A DNA stretch of 25,515 bases from a virus: IMG/VR virus record IMGVR_UViG_3300032287_001642, positions 1 to 25,515 of that record, one strand, 5' to 3'. This document shows, one piece after another, positions 1-7,122 of the stretch (position 1 is its first letter; every line of letters begins with the position of its first letter). The notes under the pieces were generated by a model. That model made no database searches, was not told the origin of the DNA, and saw only the letters and a program-made list of their open reading frames with translations. A program made the translations under genes and the position numbers.

Positions 1-465
1 AAATGGTCTGCAGATCACGAAAAGGCAGTTGATAAGGTTGCCGCGTCAGGTCTTTGCGATGAGCTAGGGGTGCTGCTTTGGAAGGTTAAGTATATGTCCG
101 AGTCTTGGGCATACAAAAAAGCCCGTGAGGAATTGATTAAACGGCATCAGGAGCGATTCTTTGGCGAGGTAGATACCCTGAGGTCATCCGTAGTAGATCA
201 ATGCCTCCACGAGTTTCTAAGCGACAAATGCAAGTGGTGTAAAGGCGCTAAAGAAATGATCGTGGGGGAGAGACGGGTGGTTTGTGATGCCTGTCAGGGT
301 TACGGAATCAGGAAATACACCGATTCTGACAGGGCTAAATACATGAAGCAGTCTTTAGGGCGTATTAAGTCTTTACAAAGGCAATTTAACTTTTTACATG
401 ACCTGATTGGAACCCTAGACCGGAAAGTTAATAGCATGATGTGTGAACAGTTGGAGCGTTTTTAA
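1..465 (+). CDS. Q-like late antiterminator with zinc finger (5' end outside window)
   Basis: The reading frame is open from base 1, so the gene probably begins upstream; GTG at 70 and ATG at 94 are only internal alternatives. A DnaJ-like four-cysteine zinc finger is visible: CKWC (Cys codons 229 and 238) and CDACQGYG (Cys codons 283 and 292), followed by a basic helical tail. Paired CxxC...CxxCxGxG fingers near the C-terminus are typical of the phage antitermination Q family, which binds RNA polymerase held at a late promoter and makes it ignore terminators. The context fits: a sigma70-like promoter, a structured leader and an intrinsic terminator follow within 600 bases, then the virion genes. 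The family call rests on the finger and the position, not on an alignment. An unrelated small zinc-finger protein is the main alternative. Confidence 0.6.
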   Translation, partial: KWSADHEKAVDKVAASGLCDELGVLLWKVKYMSESWAYKKAREELIKRHQERFFGEVDTLRSSVVDQCLHEFLSDKCKWCKGAKEMIVGERRVVCDACQGYGIRKYTDSDRAKYMKQSLGRIKSLQRQFNFLHDLIGTLDRKVNSMMCEQLERF

Positions 466-722
466 TGAGAGCCTATCGAAAGATTCAGGATAAAGGCGCG
501 GCGGTGGATTACATCATTGCCAATCGAGCCATTAAAACCCTTAACGAAATGTCCGAGGATTTAAACATTAGCCGAGAGAGGGTTAGGCAACTGGCGAAAA
601 TGGTCGGCGCAGAGAAGCCGAGAAAAACTTTAGACTGGTATCGGCAGGAAGTTAAAAGGCTTCAGGAGGAAATTGCAAAACTTAGGGAAATGCAACCTTT
701 GAACGTTGCGAGCATGAATTAG
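465..722 (+). CDS. small helix-turn-helix DNA-binding protein
   Basis: An 85-residue protein whose ATG shares one base with the stop of the upstream gene (TAATG), so translation is likely coupled. Residues about 25-47 (NEMSEDLNISRERVRQLAKM) look like a helix-turn-helix of the sigma factor region 4 kind; the ISRERVRQL recognition helix is typical. Residues 58-76 form a charged amphipathic helix that could dimerise. It probably binds DNA, perhaps as a small regulator at the early/late boundary. The promoter at 706-734 overlaps its last codons. I cannot assign it to a named phage regulator family. Confidence 0.65.
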   Translation: MRAYRKIQDKGAAVDYIIANRAIKTLNEMSEDLNISRERVRQLAKMVGAEKPRKTLDWYRQEVKRLQEEIAKLREMQPLNVASMN

Positions 723-734
723 CCGCGTTATAAG
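706..734 (+). promoter_or_regulatory. sigma70-like late promoter (pR'-like)
   Basis: TTGCGA at 706-711 and TATAAG at 729-734 are separated by exactly 17 bases. This gives 4 of 6 matches to the -35 consensus and 5 of 6 to the -10 consensus. Transcription would start near 741. It lies just after the Q-like gene and before a structured leader and terminator, the same relative position as lambda pR'. The promoter is predicted from sequence only. Confidence 0.55.
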
Positions 735-740
735 TAGTCT

Positions 741-1003
741 GTAACTTAGGGAATCCCTGAGAGTTCCCTAGACTGCGGTAGATGGGAAGCTGCGCGGAAA
801 CGGCAATCCTTCCTGAAGTTCGCAGAGATCAGGGCGACCATTGATAGATAAACTCGCCCTAAAGATTTAAGAATTGCCCCATGCAGGAGGCAATAACCGA
901 AAGCGGATGCTTGGGCGGTTTAACATGAAGCGCGGTAATCGCCGCCACCACAACAATCCAAGACGCAGCGAGTAGGAACAACAGCCCCTAACGGGGCTTT
1001 TTT
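741..1003 (+). ncRNA. structured late leader RNA ending in a terminator (lambda 6S RNA-like position)
   Basis: No coding sequence is visible in this part of the longest gene-free gap (723-1087). It contains a chain of perfect short stems: 747-753/764-770 (7 bp), 773-777/821-825 enclosing 785-789/809-813, 831-837/854-860 (7 bp), 873-878/889-894 (6 bp), 895-899/916-920 enclosing 901-904/909-912, and 932-935/942-945. It ends in the intrinsic terminator at 983-1003. With the promoter just upstream this predicts a short transcript of about 260 nt. In lambda the equivalent interval is the 6S RNA between pR' and tR', which Q converts into the late leader. No sequence similarity to a named RNA family is claimed. 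Confidence 0.5.
983..1003 (+). terminator. intrinsic terminator before the late genes
   Basis: A six-base-pair stem AGCCCC/GGGGCT with loop TAAC, whose 3' arm runs into six T residues (998-1003). It would stop transcription from the promoter at 706-734 unless an antiterminator acts. Confidence 0.85.
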
Positions 1004-1017
1004 ATTGAGTTATTAAA

Positions 1018-1083
1018 TGAGCGCCCCACAGACACACTCTCAATCTCCCGCCTGTCCTGGCATCGTCTGTTAAAGGGCGTTCA
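1018..1083 (+). promoter_or_regulatory. long hairpin covering the next gene's ribosome binding site
   Basis: TGAGCGCCC at 1018-1026 pairs with GGGCGTTCA at 1075-1083 (nine pairs, one G-U). Just inside it ACAGAC at 1028-1033 pairs with GTCTGT at 1065-1070 (six pairs). The likely Shine-Dalgarno AAAGGG (1072-1077) of the gene starting at 1088 sits partly in the lower stem, so the fold could limit its translation. This is inferred from pairing alone. Confidence 0.45.
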
Positions 1084-1087
1084 CTTA

Positions 1088-1279
1088 ATGACTCCTGAAG
1101 ATTACTTAAAGATTTATTGGGATGCTTACAAAGAATACGGAGTTAAGGAAATCCCAGGAAGAAACAAGATTGTTCAAGAAGATTTAATGAAATACGCAAT
1201 TCAAAAAGTAGTAGACGCCGCTAAACAAGAGCAAGTCAAAGAGATGGCGGATAGATACTTAAACTTTAGTAAACACTAG
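1088..1279 (+). CDS. small hypothetical protein
   Basis: A 63-residue, charged, probably all-helical protein (begins MTPEDYLKIYWDAYKEYG) with no recognisable domain, signal peptide or membrane segment. It is the first gene after the late terminator. Its Shine-Dalgarno AAAGGG ends ten bases before the ATG and lies in the stem described at 1018-1083. A small accessory protein of the late operon is possible, but its function is unknown. Confidence 0.55.
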   Translation: MTPEDYLKIYWDAYKEYGVKEIPGRNKIVQEDLMKYAIQKVVDAAKQEQVKEMADRYLNFSKH

Positions 1280-1287
1280 GACAAATC

Positions 1288-1500
1288 ATGGCCTTTACAC
1301 AAGCACAACTACAGACCGAATTGGATAGCGCGGGGCTTAATTGCATTATTACTAAATTCGACAATACTTCCTCTGCTTCTTTCACTGACGTAGGTGTTCA
1401 GAACATGAATACTTCCGCTAAAAAGACAGGGATTGTCCAAGTCGATCAAAGTAATACCGCTGCTCAAGCTGCTGCGGCGATTCTGACCGCGCTTACGTAA
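1288..1500 (+). CDS. small hypothetical protein
   Basis: A 70-residue protein starting eight bases after the previous stop, with AGGA six bases before the ATG. Its composition is rich in Thr, Ser, Asn and Ala, and the C-terminus (SNTAAQAAAAILTALT) looks helical. No domain is recognised. Its place directly before terminase suggests a packaging-region or virion accessory gene, but nothing in the sequence shows what it does. Confidence 0.55.
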   Translation: MAFTQAQLQTELDSAGLNCIITKFDNTSSASFTDVGVQNMNTSAKKTGIVQVDQSNTAAQAAAAILTALT

Positions 1501-1506
1501 TGATTT

Positions 1507-1749
1507 ATGGCCGCTAGAACTGAAAAGCCTTCTCACGACGAAAAGACTAAGAGGCTGATAAGGGCGAGTCAGTTGCTTAACCGCTTGAATTCATACGCAA
1601 ATGGTGAAGTTGAAATGACCCCCGCCCAAGTGCAGGCGGCAAAGATTGTAATAGGTAAAGAAATCCCTGACTTAAAGGCTATTGAGCATAGCGGCGGGGA
1701 AGAACCAATAAAAGTTAAGTTTGGTTGGATGAATAATGGCGAAGGGTGA
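1507..1749 (+). CDS. terminase small subunit (short type)
   Basis: An 80-residue protein. Residues 36-58 (EMTPAQVQAAKIVIGKEIPD) carry the helix ending in a 'PDL' turn that is characteristic of short phage terminase small subunits, where TPxQVxAAxxxLxKxxPDL is the recurring pattern. The small subunit recognises the packaging site on concatemeric DNA and recruits the large subunit. The N-terminus is basic. It lies immediately before the packaging ATPase gene and overlaps the next start codon (1736) by 14 bases, an overlap probably inherited from an original small/large terminase junction. Confidence 0.7.
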   Translation: MAARTEKPSHDEKTKRLIRASQLLNRLNSYANGEVEMTPAQVQAAKIVIGKEIPDLKAIEHSGGEEPIKVKFGWMNNGEG

Positions 1750-2224
1750 TTTTAGAATTCGTCGTTCATTGTGGGATAGGTTTCACGACAAGGTTTACCC
1801 AGACCCTATGAGTGGGTGCTGGATATGGGGCGGCGCTGTTAAAGAATTGGGTTATGGCGTAATTGGCTTGGGTCATCGTGAGGACGGAACGGACAAAGCC
1901 CATCGCGTTGCTTACCGGCTTTACAAAGGCGATATACCTGATGGCGCGGTAGTAATGCACTCCTGCGACAACCCGTCTTGTGTAAACCCAAATCATTTAA
2001 GTGTTGGCACCCTTGCGGACAACATGAAAGATTGCGTTAAAAAGAAACGCAATTTTGTTCCTGATAATCGCGGTGAAAAAGCAACGTGGTCTAAATTGAC
2101 CCTTAATGCTGTTAAGCATATACGCGAAAGGCTAATGACCGGCGTTGAATACGCAAGGCTTTACGGCGTAAGTAAAAGCACTATTTATCAAATATGGTGC
2201 GGCAAGAATTGGGCTAGTATTTGA
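1736..2224 (+). CDS. HNH homing endonuclease with C-terminal HTH
   Basis: 162 residues. An HNH_3-type domain is clear: SGCWIWGG (26-33), GYG (39-41), AHRVAY (55-60), His75, CDNPSCVNPNHL (77-88) and GTLADNMKDC (91-100). Residues about 118-162 form an HTH tail (YGVSKSTIYQIWCGKNW) typical of phage HNH homing enzymes. Such enzymes nick or cut a recipient phage genome and promote copying of their own gene. It sits between the terminase subunit genes. Its first eight residues, MAKGDFRI, and the 14-base overlap with the small subunit look like the former start of terminase large subunit (see findings). No group I intron core is visible around it, so it appears free-standing. Confidence 0.88.
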   Translation: MAKGDFRIRRSLWDRFHDKVYPDPMSGCWIWGGAVKELGYGVIGLGHREDGTDKAHRVAYRLYKGDIPDGAVVMHSCDNPSCVNPNHLSVGTLADNMKDCVKKKRNFVPDNRGEKATWSKLTLNAVKHIRERLMTGVEYARLYGVSKSTIYQIWCGKNWASI

Positions 2225-3547
2225 TAATCATCCCGTATTGCCCCAGAAAAGCATTTTTACCTTTACATGATTCGAGGCATCGGTGGGCCGTAATCGTCGC
2301 CCACCGGCGAAGGTGCGGGTAAAACAGTTGCTTGCATAAATCATTTAATACGCGCCGCCTTAAGTAGTGATAAGCCAGATTTTAGGGGCGCTTACGTTTC
2401 CCCGTTTTACCGGCAATCTAAAGCAGTAGCTTGGGATTACCTTAAAAGATATTCCTCAGTAGTTCCTAATCACTCTGTTAATGAATCAGAGTTAAGGATT
2501 GACTACCCCAATGGGGCGAGGATTCAGTTATTCGGTGCAGATAACGCCGATGCCTTACGGGGGATGTTCTTTGACCTTGTAGTAGCTGATGAATATGGAG
2601 ACTGGAAGCCTTCTGTGTGGGCTTACGTCATCCGTCCTGCTTTAGCTGATAGGCAGGGTAAGGCGATCATCATCGGAACCCCTAAAGGACGAAATCAGTT
2701 CTTTGAGATATACGACCTAGCCCAAAGGTCTAAAGACTGGTTAGCTTTAATGATTAAGGCTAACGATTCGGGGATTCTCCCTGAGTCTGAGTTAAACGCG
2801 CTTAAATCTGAACTGACCGAGGATGCGTGGCGGCAGGAGATGGAGTGCGACTTTGACGCGGCTTTACCTGGGGCAATTTTCGGTAAAGAGCTATGGGCTT
2901 TAGAGCAAGAGGGCAGGGTTAAGAAAGACCTCTACGACAAGAATCTAAAGACTTACGCAGTCCTAGACCTCGGGTTTAGTGATGACACGGCTATCTGGTG
3001 GTTTCAAGTCAATAAAGAACTAAGGTTAATTGACTGCTACGCCGCGTCAGGGATGCCTATAAGCCATTACCAAGAGGTTCTAAAGGGTAAGCCCTATACC
3101 TACGGGGATTGGCTGTATCTACCCCATGACGCAAGGGCTAAGAGCCTACAGACCGGACGAAGCATAGAACAGCAGTTCTCAGCTTTAGGCTGGAAGCCTC
3201 GGATAGTTCCAGAACTCGGATTGATCGACGGTGTTCAGGCTGCGCGATTAACCCTTTCAGATTGTTACTTCGATGAAAACTGTAGAGAGGGAATTGAGAC
3301 TCTTAAACAGTATCAACGCGAGTATGACGAAGAAAAGCGATGTTTTAGGGATAAGCCTAGACACGACTGGACTTCACATTACGCAGACGCTTTCAGATAC
3401 GCCTGTTTAGTCTGGCGTGAGGAAATGAAGCCTAAAGAGAAAGAGCCGCCTAAGTTTAAGGCTGGTGTGACTATCGACGGAATAAAAGTGGGTGTAACCC
3501 CCTCAGAGTTAATTAAAGAACACAGAAGAAGGAAAGAAAATGAGTAA
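2221..3547 (+). CDS. terminase large subunit, packaging ATPase-nuclease, with +1 frame change at Walker A
   Basis: The packaging motor protein. The N-terminal part is read in one frame from about 2221 (TTG; no ATG) to 2310: IPYCPRKAFLPLHDS then RWAVIVAHRR, the usual start of these ATPases. That frame stops at TAA 2320. The rest continues in the +1 frame from about 2312: GAGKTVACINHLI, then Walker B LVVADEYGDW (near 2576-2605) and motif III IIIGTPKG. The RNase H-like nuclease follows, with its acidic residues in DLGFSDD (about 2966-2989), LPHDA (about 3118-3132) and HYADAFRY (about 3377-3400). Translated from the first in-frame ATG (2564), the protein would lack Walker A. Either a four-base insertion has broken the gene, the sequence is wrong, or ribosomes shift frame. 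The 3' end overlaps the next gene by eight bases. Confidence 0.8.
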
Positions 3548-3821
3548 TCCTGTTAATGAATCTGGCACCCCTACTAATCTGAGTGCGAGTGCTGCTGTAT
3601 TCAGTGGCCCGTGTCGTCTTTTGGGTATTTGGGTATCTTCAGCTTCCTCGACTCCTACGATTAAAGTATGGAATAACACCAGTGCAGCAGGTGGAGTTAT
3701 TGCGAATACGTTTACTCCGCTTCCTGGCACGTTCTATCCACTGCCTTTCGCTTGCTCAACGGGTATCTACGTGACCATTAGTGGCACTGTAGATTGCACT
3801 GTTAGCTTTATTCCTGGTTAA
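3540..3821 (+). CDS. small beta-rich virion-associated protein
   Basis: A 93-residue protein rich in Ser, Thr, Gly and Pro, with alternating hydrophobic strands (RLLGIWVSSASSTPTIKVW, TFTPLPGTFYPLPF, GIYVTISGTVDCTVSF). It looks like a small beta-sandwich. Similar small proteins recur among phage virion genes, but I cannot name a family. Its ATG overlaps the terminase stop by eight bases, and its stop shares one base with the next ATG, so it is coupled to the adhesin that follows. A decoration or fibre-associated role is inferred from fold type and position only. Confidence 0.6.
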   Translation: MSNPVNESGTPTNLSASAAVFSGPCRLLGIWVSSASSTPTIKVWNNTSAAGGVIANTFTPLPGTFYPLPFACSTGIYVTISGTVDCTVSFIPG

Positions 3822-4834
3822 TGCTTTTAACTTGGGGTAGTTCTCAGGGATTAAACGCCCTGATGAATTCTGCGGAGTTTATTGCTGGATTCGCGGATAA
3901 AGGCTCAGGTGAGGTAGACCTGACACTAGCTAAAGGAACGGGTGCGGCTACGTTCACAAGGGCTACGACAGCGACCACGGTTAATTCTGCTGGCTTGATT
4001 GTCTCAGTAGCGAGTGGAGTTCCTCGGAGTTATTACGACCCGACTACGTTAGCTTATAGAGGGTATCTCGCGGAGGGGGCGAGGACGAATCTAGTCCTTA
4101 ACTCTTTAATCGACGGAACGGACTTTTCTACGCAATCGGTAAACGTCACTGCTGTTGCTCACACGTTAAGTTTTTACGGAACTGGAACGATAACGCTTTC
4201 AGGCGCTTCGACCGCTGGCCCGTTGGTTGGAACTGGCGTCTATCCGCAGAGGGTAAGCCTAACATTTACCCCAACAGCGGCGAGCCTGACGCTTACAGTT
4301 ACAGGCTCTTGTAAATTTGTACAGCTTGAGGTCGGAAGTTTTGCGAGTTCGTTTATCCCTACTGCTGGCGCATCGGTTACGAGAAACGCTGATGTTTTGA
4401 CTTATCCGGTAAGTGGGAATGCAAGTGCAAGTGTGGGGAGTGCTTACGCGGAAGTATCTACTTTCTGGACTGGCACAACTACAGCTATTGCGGTTGCGTT
4501 TGATACAGGCAATAACCTTCCTTTATACGTTGGCGGCGCTGCTCCTACAACGATTTACACGGCAGACGGGGTAAACGCGGTAACTAAAACCGGCCTGTCC
4601 AGTATGGCTACCGGATTAAGAAAGCGGGCAAGTTCTTACGGTGGTTCTACTCAATTAATTACTGGCGATGGATTAGACCCTCAATCTGGAACTTTTGACG
4701 GAGCAATGGCTTCGACCGCAATAGCGGTAGGTTGCGGAACCGGTGCTGGTAATCCTTGGTTCGGCACCATCCGCAATGTTCGTATTTATCAAACTCAATT
4801 AAGCGCGGCACAACTTCAGGCGGTGACAGCATGA
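3821..4834 (+). CDS. LamG/concanavalin-like tail fibre or adhesin protein
   Basis: 337 residues, low in charge and rich in Thr, Ser, Gly and Ala. Two signatures of phage adhesins with LamG-type jelly rolls are present: EGARTNLVLNS (85-95) and QLEVGSFASSFIPTAGAS (168-185) followed by VTRNADVL. The C-terminus (PWFGTIRNVRIYQTQLSAAQL) is the usual closing strand and helix of LamG domains. Such proteins bind host surface glycans or serve as fibre modules. The gene lies between terminase and portal, an unusual place for a receptor-binding protein, together with the small beta-protein before it. It overlaps the portal start by four bases (ATGA). Confidence 0.7.
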   Translation: MLLTWGSSQGLNALMNSAEFIAGFADKGSGEVDLTLAKGTGAATFTRATTATTVNSAGLIVSVASGVPRSYYDPTTLAYRGYLAEGARTNLVLNSLIDGTDFSTQSVNVTAVAHTLSFYGTGTITLSGASTAGPLVGTGVYPQRVSLTFTPTAASLTLTVTGSCKFVQLEVGSFASSFIPTAGASVTRNADVLTYPVSGNASASVGSAYAEVSTFWTGTTTAIAVAFDTGNNLPLYVGGAAPTTIYTADGVNAVTKTGLSSMATGLRKRASSYGGSTQLITGDGLDPQSGTFDGAMASTAIAVGCGTGAGNPWFGTIRNVRIYQTQLSAAQLQAVTA

Positions 4835-7122
4835 GCGAACTTGACTCCACCACTGTAGAAAAGCCTTCCGATATTGAGAAAGACCCTAAAGGTATCGTTC
4901 GTCGGTGGGTATTAGAGTGGGGTCTTGCGGATAAACGAGAGAAGGACTGGAAGAAAGACGCTGACAAGATTCTCCGTCGGTATCGTCAACGGGATGCTAA
5001 AAAGCACTCGTTTAATATCCTTTGGTCAAATACCGAGACTTTAGCCCCTGCGGTTTATAACTCTGTTCCGAAGCCTGACGTTCGCCGTAGGTTTAAGGAT
5101 GAAGATCCTGTAGGTAAGGCTGTATCTCAGGTTATGTCTCGTAGCCTTGAATTTGGCCTAGATACCACGGACTTTAATCATCAAATCGAGTCTTGCGTTC
5201 TAGACATGCTTTTGCCTGGCCGCGCTGTTGCTCGCGTTCGTTACGTTCCTTCCTTGACTCAAGTGGGTGTTACTGAAGAAACCCACGAGGAGGGCGCAGA
5301 GCAGCATGAAACAGGTGGTGAAGCTCTTGAGGGTTACGAGGAAGTTGAATGGGAGCAAGCCCCTATTGAGCATGTCCAATGGGATGACTTTAGACACGGA
5401 TTCGGTAAGTGTTGGGATGAAGTTCAATGGGTAGGGTTTAAACACAGACTCACTCGTAAAGAACTAGAGGAAAAGTTTGGTGAGATTGGTTCTTTAGTAA
5501 AGCTCGACTCCACGGATGACGAGGAGATTGAAAAAGAACGCGATGATAAGGTCTCCAATTCTTTCAGGACTGCGGAAGTCTGGGAGATTTGGGATAAAGA
5601 TAAACGCGAAGTCTTGTTTATCGCCAAGAATCACAAGGAAGAACCGTTACAGACTATCACTGACCCCCTGAACCTTCAGGGCTTCTTTCCTATCCCGCGT
5701 CCTTTGTATGCGATAGGCGACCCGTCCAGTCTTATCCCCGTTCCTCTTTTTGAACTCTACAAAGAGCAAGCGGAAGAACTGGACACGATTTCTACCCGTA
5801 TTAACAGACTGATTAAAGGTCTGAAGATGCGCGGTATTTACGACGCGACCTTATCTGAACTCTCAGAATTGATGAGGGGCGAGGATAACGACCTTATACC
5901 GGCTCAGAACGTCACGGCTTTGTTGGAGCGTGGCGGTCTTGAAAAGGCTATTTGGTTTATGCCTATCGAACAGGCCGCGAATGTCCTTAAAGTCTTGTAT
6001 GAGCAGCGGGAACTGACTAAACAAGTCATTTACGAGATTACAGGTATTGCTGATGTAATCCGTGGGTCTAGTAACGCCCAAGAGACCGCGACGGCTCAAC
6101 AGATCAAGGATAAATGGGGTTCCATGCGTCTTAGAAAGATGCAAGGGGAAGTCTCCCGTTTCATCCGTGACCTTATCCGTATTCAGGCTGAAATCATCGG
6201 TGAGAAGTTTTCTTATGAGACTTTAAAGACGATGACAGGGGTTAAATTGCCGACTGAGCAAGAGGCTCAGATGATGGCGATTCAGGCCCAACAGCAAGGA
6301 CAACAGCCGCCTCAAGTCATTACGTGGGAGCAAGTCATCCAAGTTATGCGGGATGACAAGCAAAGAACCTACAAGATTGATATTGAAACCGACTCCACTG
6401 TCGCCGCCTCTGTTGAAGGGGATATGGAGGCTCTTACTCAGCTTCTGGGTGGGATTACTCAGCTTGTGCAAGGTCTTGGCCCTGCCGTTCAGATGGGTGC
6501 AATGCCTGTTGAGAGTCTTAAAGAACTGATCTTGGTGGCTTGTCGTAGGGCGAAGATGGGCAACGCTGTCGAAGATGCCTTTGACAAGATTAAACAGCCT
6601 CCGCCGCCGCCTCAAGAACAACAACCTGAAGATAAGTCCTTGGAAGTCGAGCAACTCCGTCAACAAGGCGAACAGGCTAAGACTCAGTTTGAAGGACAGT
6701 TGGAGCAGATGAGACTTCAGCATGAAGGCCAGAGGGAACAACAAAAGGCCGAAGCTCAAGCCATGATTGAGAAGTATAAATCTGACCGTGATTCAGAGTT
6801 GGAGCAGGCTCGTTTAGCGTTTGATAAATATAAGGCTGATCTTGATTCTCAGACAAAACTGGCTATCGCAGAACTCCAAGCCCAAGCATCTAAGGAAACG
6901 ACTGCGATGGGCATATCCGCTAAAGATGAGGCTAATGAATATTCAGCGGACGGGTCTACCAAGCCAAAGGCGGGAATTGAGAAAATCGTTGCATCATTTA
7001 CTGAGAGCATGGAAAAGCTGGCCCAAGCTCAACAGGAGTCAACTGAGAAACTTGCTGAAGTATTGACTAGACCTAAGAAACTCGTTCGCGGGGCTGATGG
7101 TCGCGCTGTCGGTGTTGAATAA
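4831..7122 (+). CDS. portal protein (P22-like)
   Basis: 763 residues from ATG 4831, which overlaps the preceding stop as ATGA; the in-frame ATG at 4756 lies inside the upstream gene and is unlikely. The body has P22-type portal features, including the stretch around VIYEITGIADVIRGSSN and then QETATAQQIKDKWGSMRLRK. The length is close to P22 gp1 (725 residues). The portal forms the dodecameric ring at one capsid vertex through which terminase pumps DNA and to which the tail attaches. From about residue 600 the C-terminus is a Gln- and Glu-rich coiled coil, the counterpart of the P22 portal barrel. It starts with MSELD, as does the scaffold protein. Confidence 0.9.
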   Translation: MSELDSTTVEKPSDIEKDPKGIVRRWVLEWGLADKREKDWKKDADKILRRYRQRDAKKHSFNILWSNTETLAPAVYNSVPKPDVRRRFKDEDPVGKAVSQVMSRSLEFGLDTTDFNHQIESCVLDMLLPGRAVARVRYVPSLTQVGVTEETHEEGAEQHETGGEALEGYEEVEWEQAPIEHVQWDDFRHGFGKCWDEVQWVGFKHRLTRKELEEKFGEIGSLVKLDSTDDEEIEKERDDKVSNSFRTAEVWEIWDKDKREVLFIAKNHKEEPLQTITDPLNLQGFFPIPRPLYAIGDPSSLIPVPLFELYKEQAEELDTISTRINRLIKGLKMRGIYDATLSELSELMRGEDNDLIPAQNVTALLERGGLEKAIWFMPIEQAANVLKVLYEQRELTKQVIYEITGIADVIRGSSNAQETATAQQIKDKWGSMRLRKMQGEVSRFIRDLIRIQAEIIGEKFSYETLKTMTGVKLPTEQEAQMMAIQAQQQGQQPPQVITWEQVIQVMRDDKQRTYKIDIETDSTVAASVEGDMEALTQLLGGITQLVQGLGPAVQMGAMPVESLKELILVACRRAKMGNAVEDAFDKIKQPPPPPQEQQPEDKSLEVEQLRQQGEQAKTQFEGQLEQMRLQHEGQREQQKAEAQAMIEKYKSDRDSELEQARLAFDKYKADLDSQTKLAIAELQAQASKETTAMGISAKDEANEYSADGSTKPKAGIEKIVASFTESMEKLAQAQQESTEKLAEVLTRPKKLVRGADGRAVGVE

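Noticed and set aside
900-980. tRNA- or tmRNA-like element (GCCGCCACCA near 941-950)
   Set aside because: No T-loop sequence, no acceptor-stem partner and no cloverleaf could be found; the CCACCA string is not at a tRNA 3' end.
1760-2230. Group I intron around the HNH gene
   Set aside because: No P, Q, R or S core motifs and no room outside the HNH coding region for a ribozyme core, so the gene is treated as free-standing.
2564-3547. Terminase large subunit starting at ATG 2564
   Set aside because: Clear homology (Walker A and the preceding PYCPR...AHRR region) continues upstream, so this start would give a protein without its ATP-binding loop.
4756-4831. Longer portal N-terminus from ATG 4756
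   Set aside because: Those 25 codons lie inside the adhesin gene in another frame, have no ribosome binding site, and the ATGA overlap at 4831 matches the style of the rest of the operon.
6223-6759. 178-codon minus-strand frame opposite the portal gene
   Set aside because: It lies opposite the Gln/Glu-rich coiled coil of the portal; its Leu-rich composition is simply the complement of CAA/GAG-type codons.
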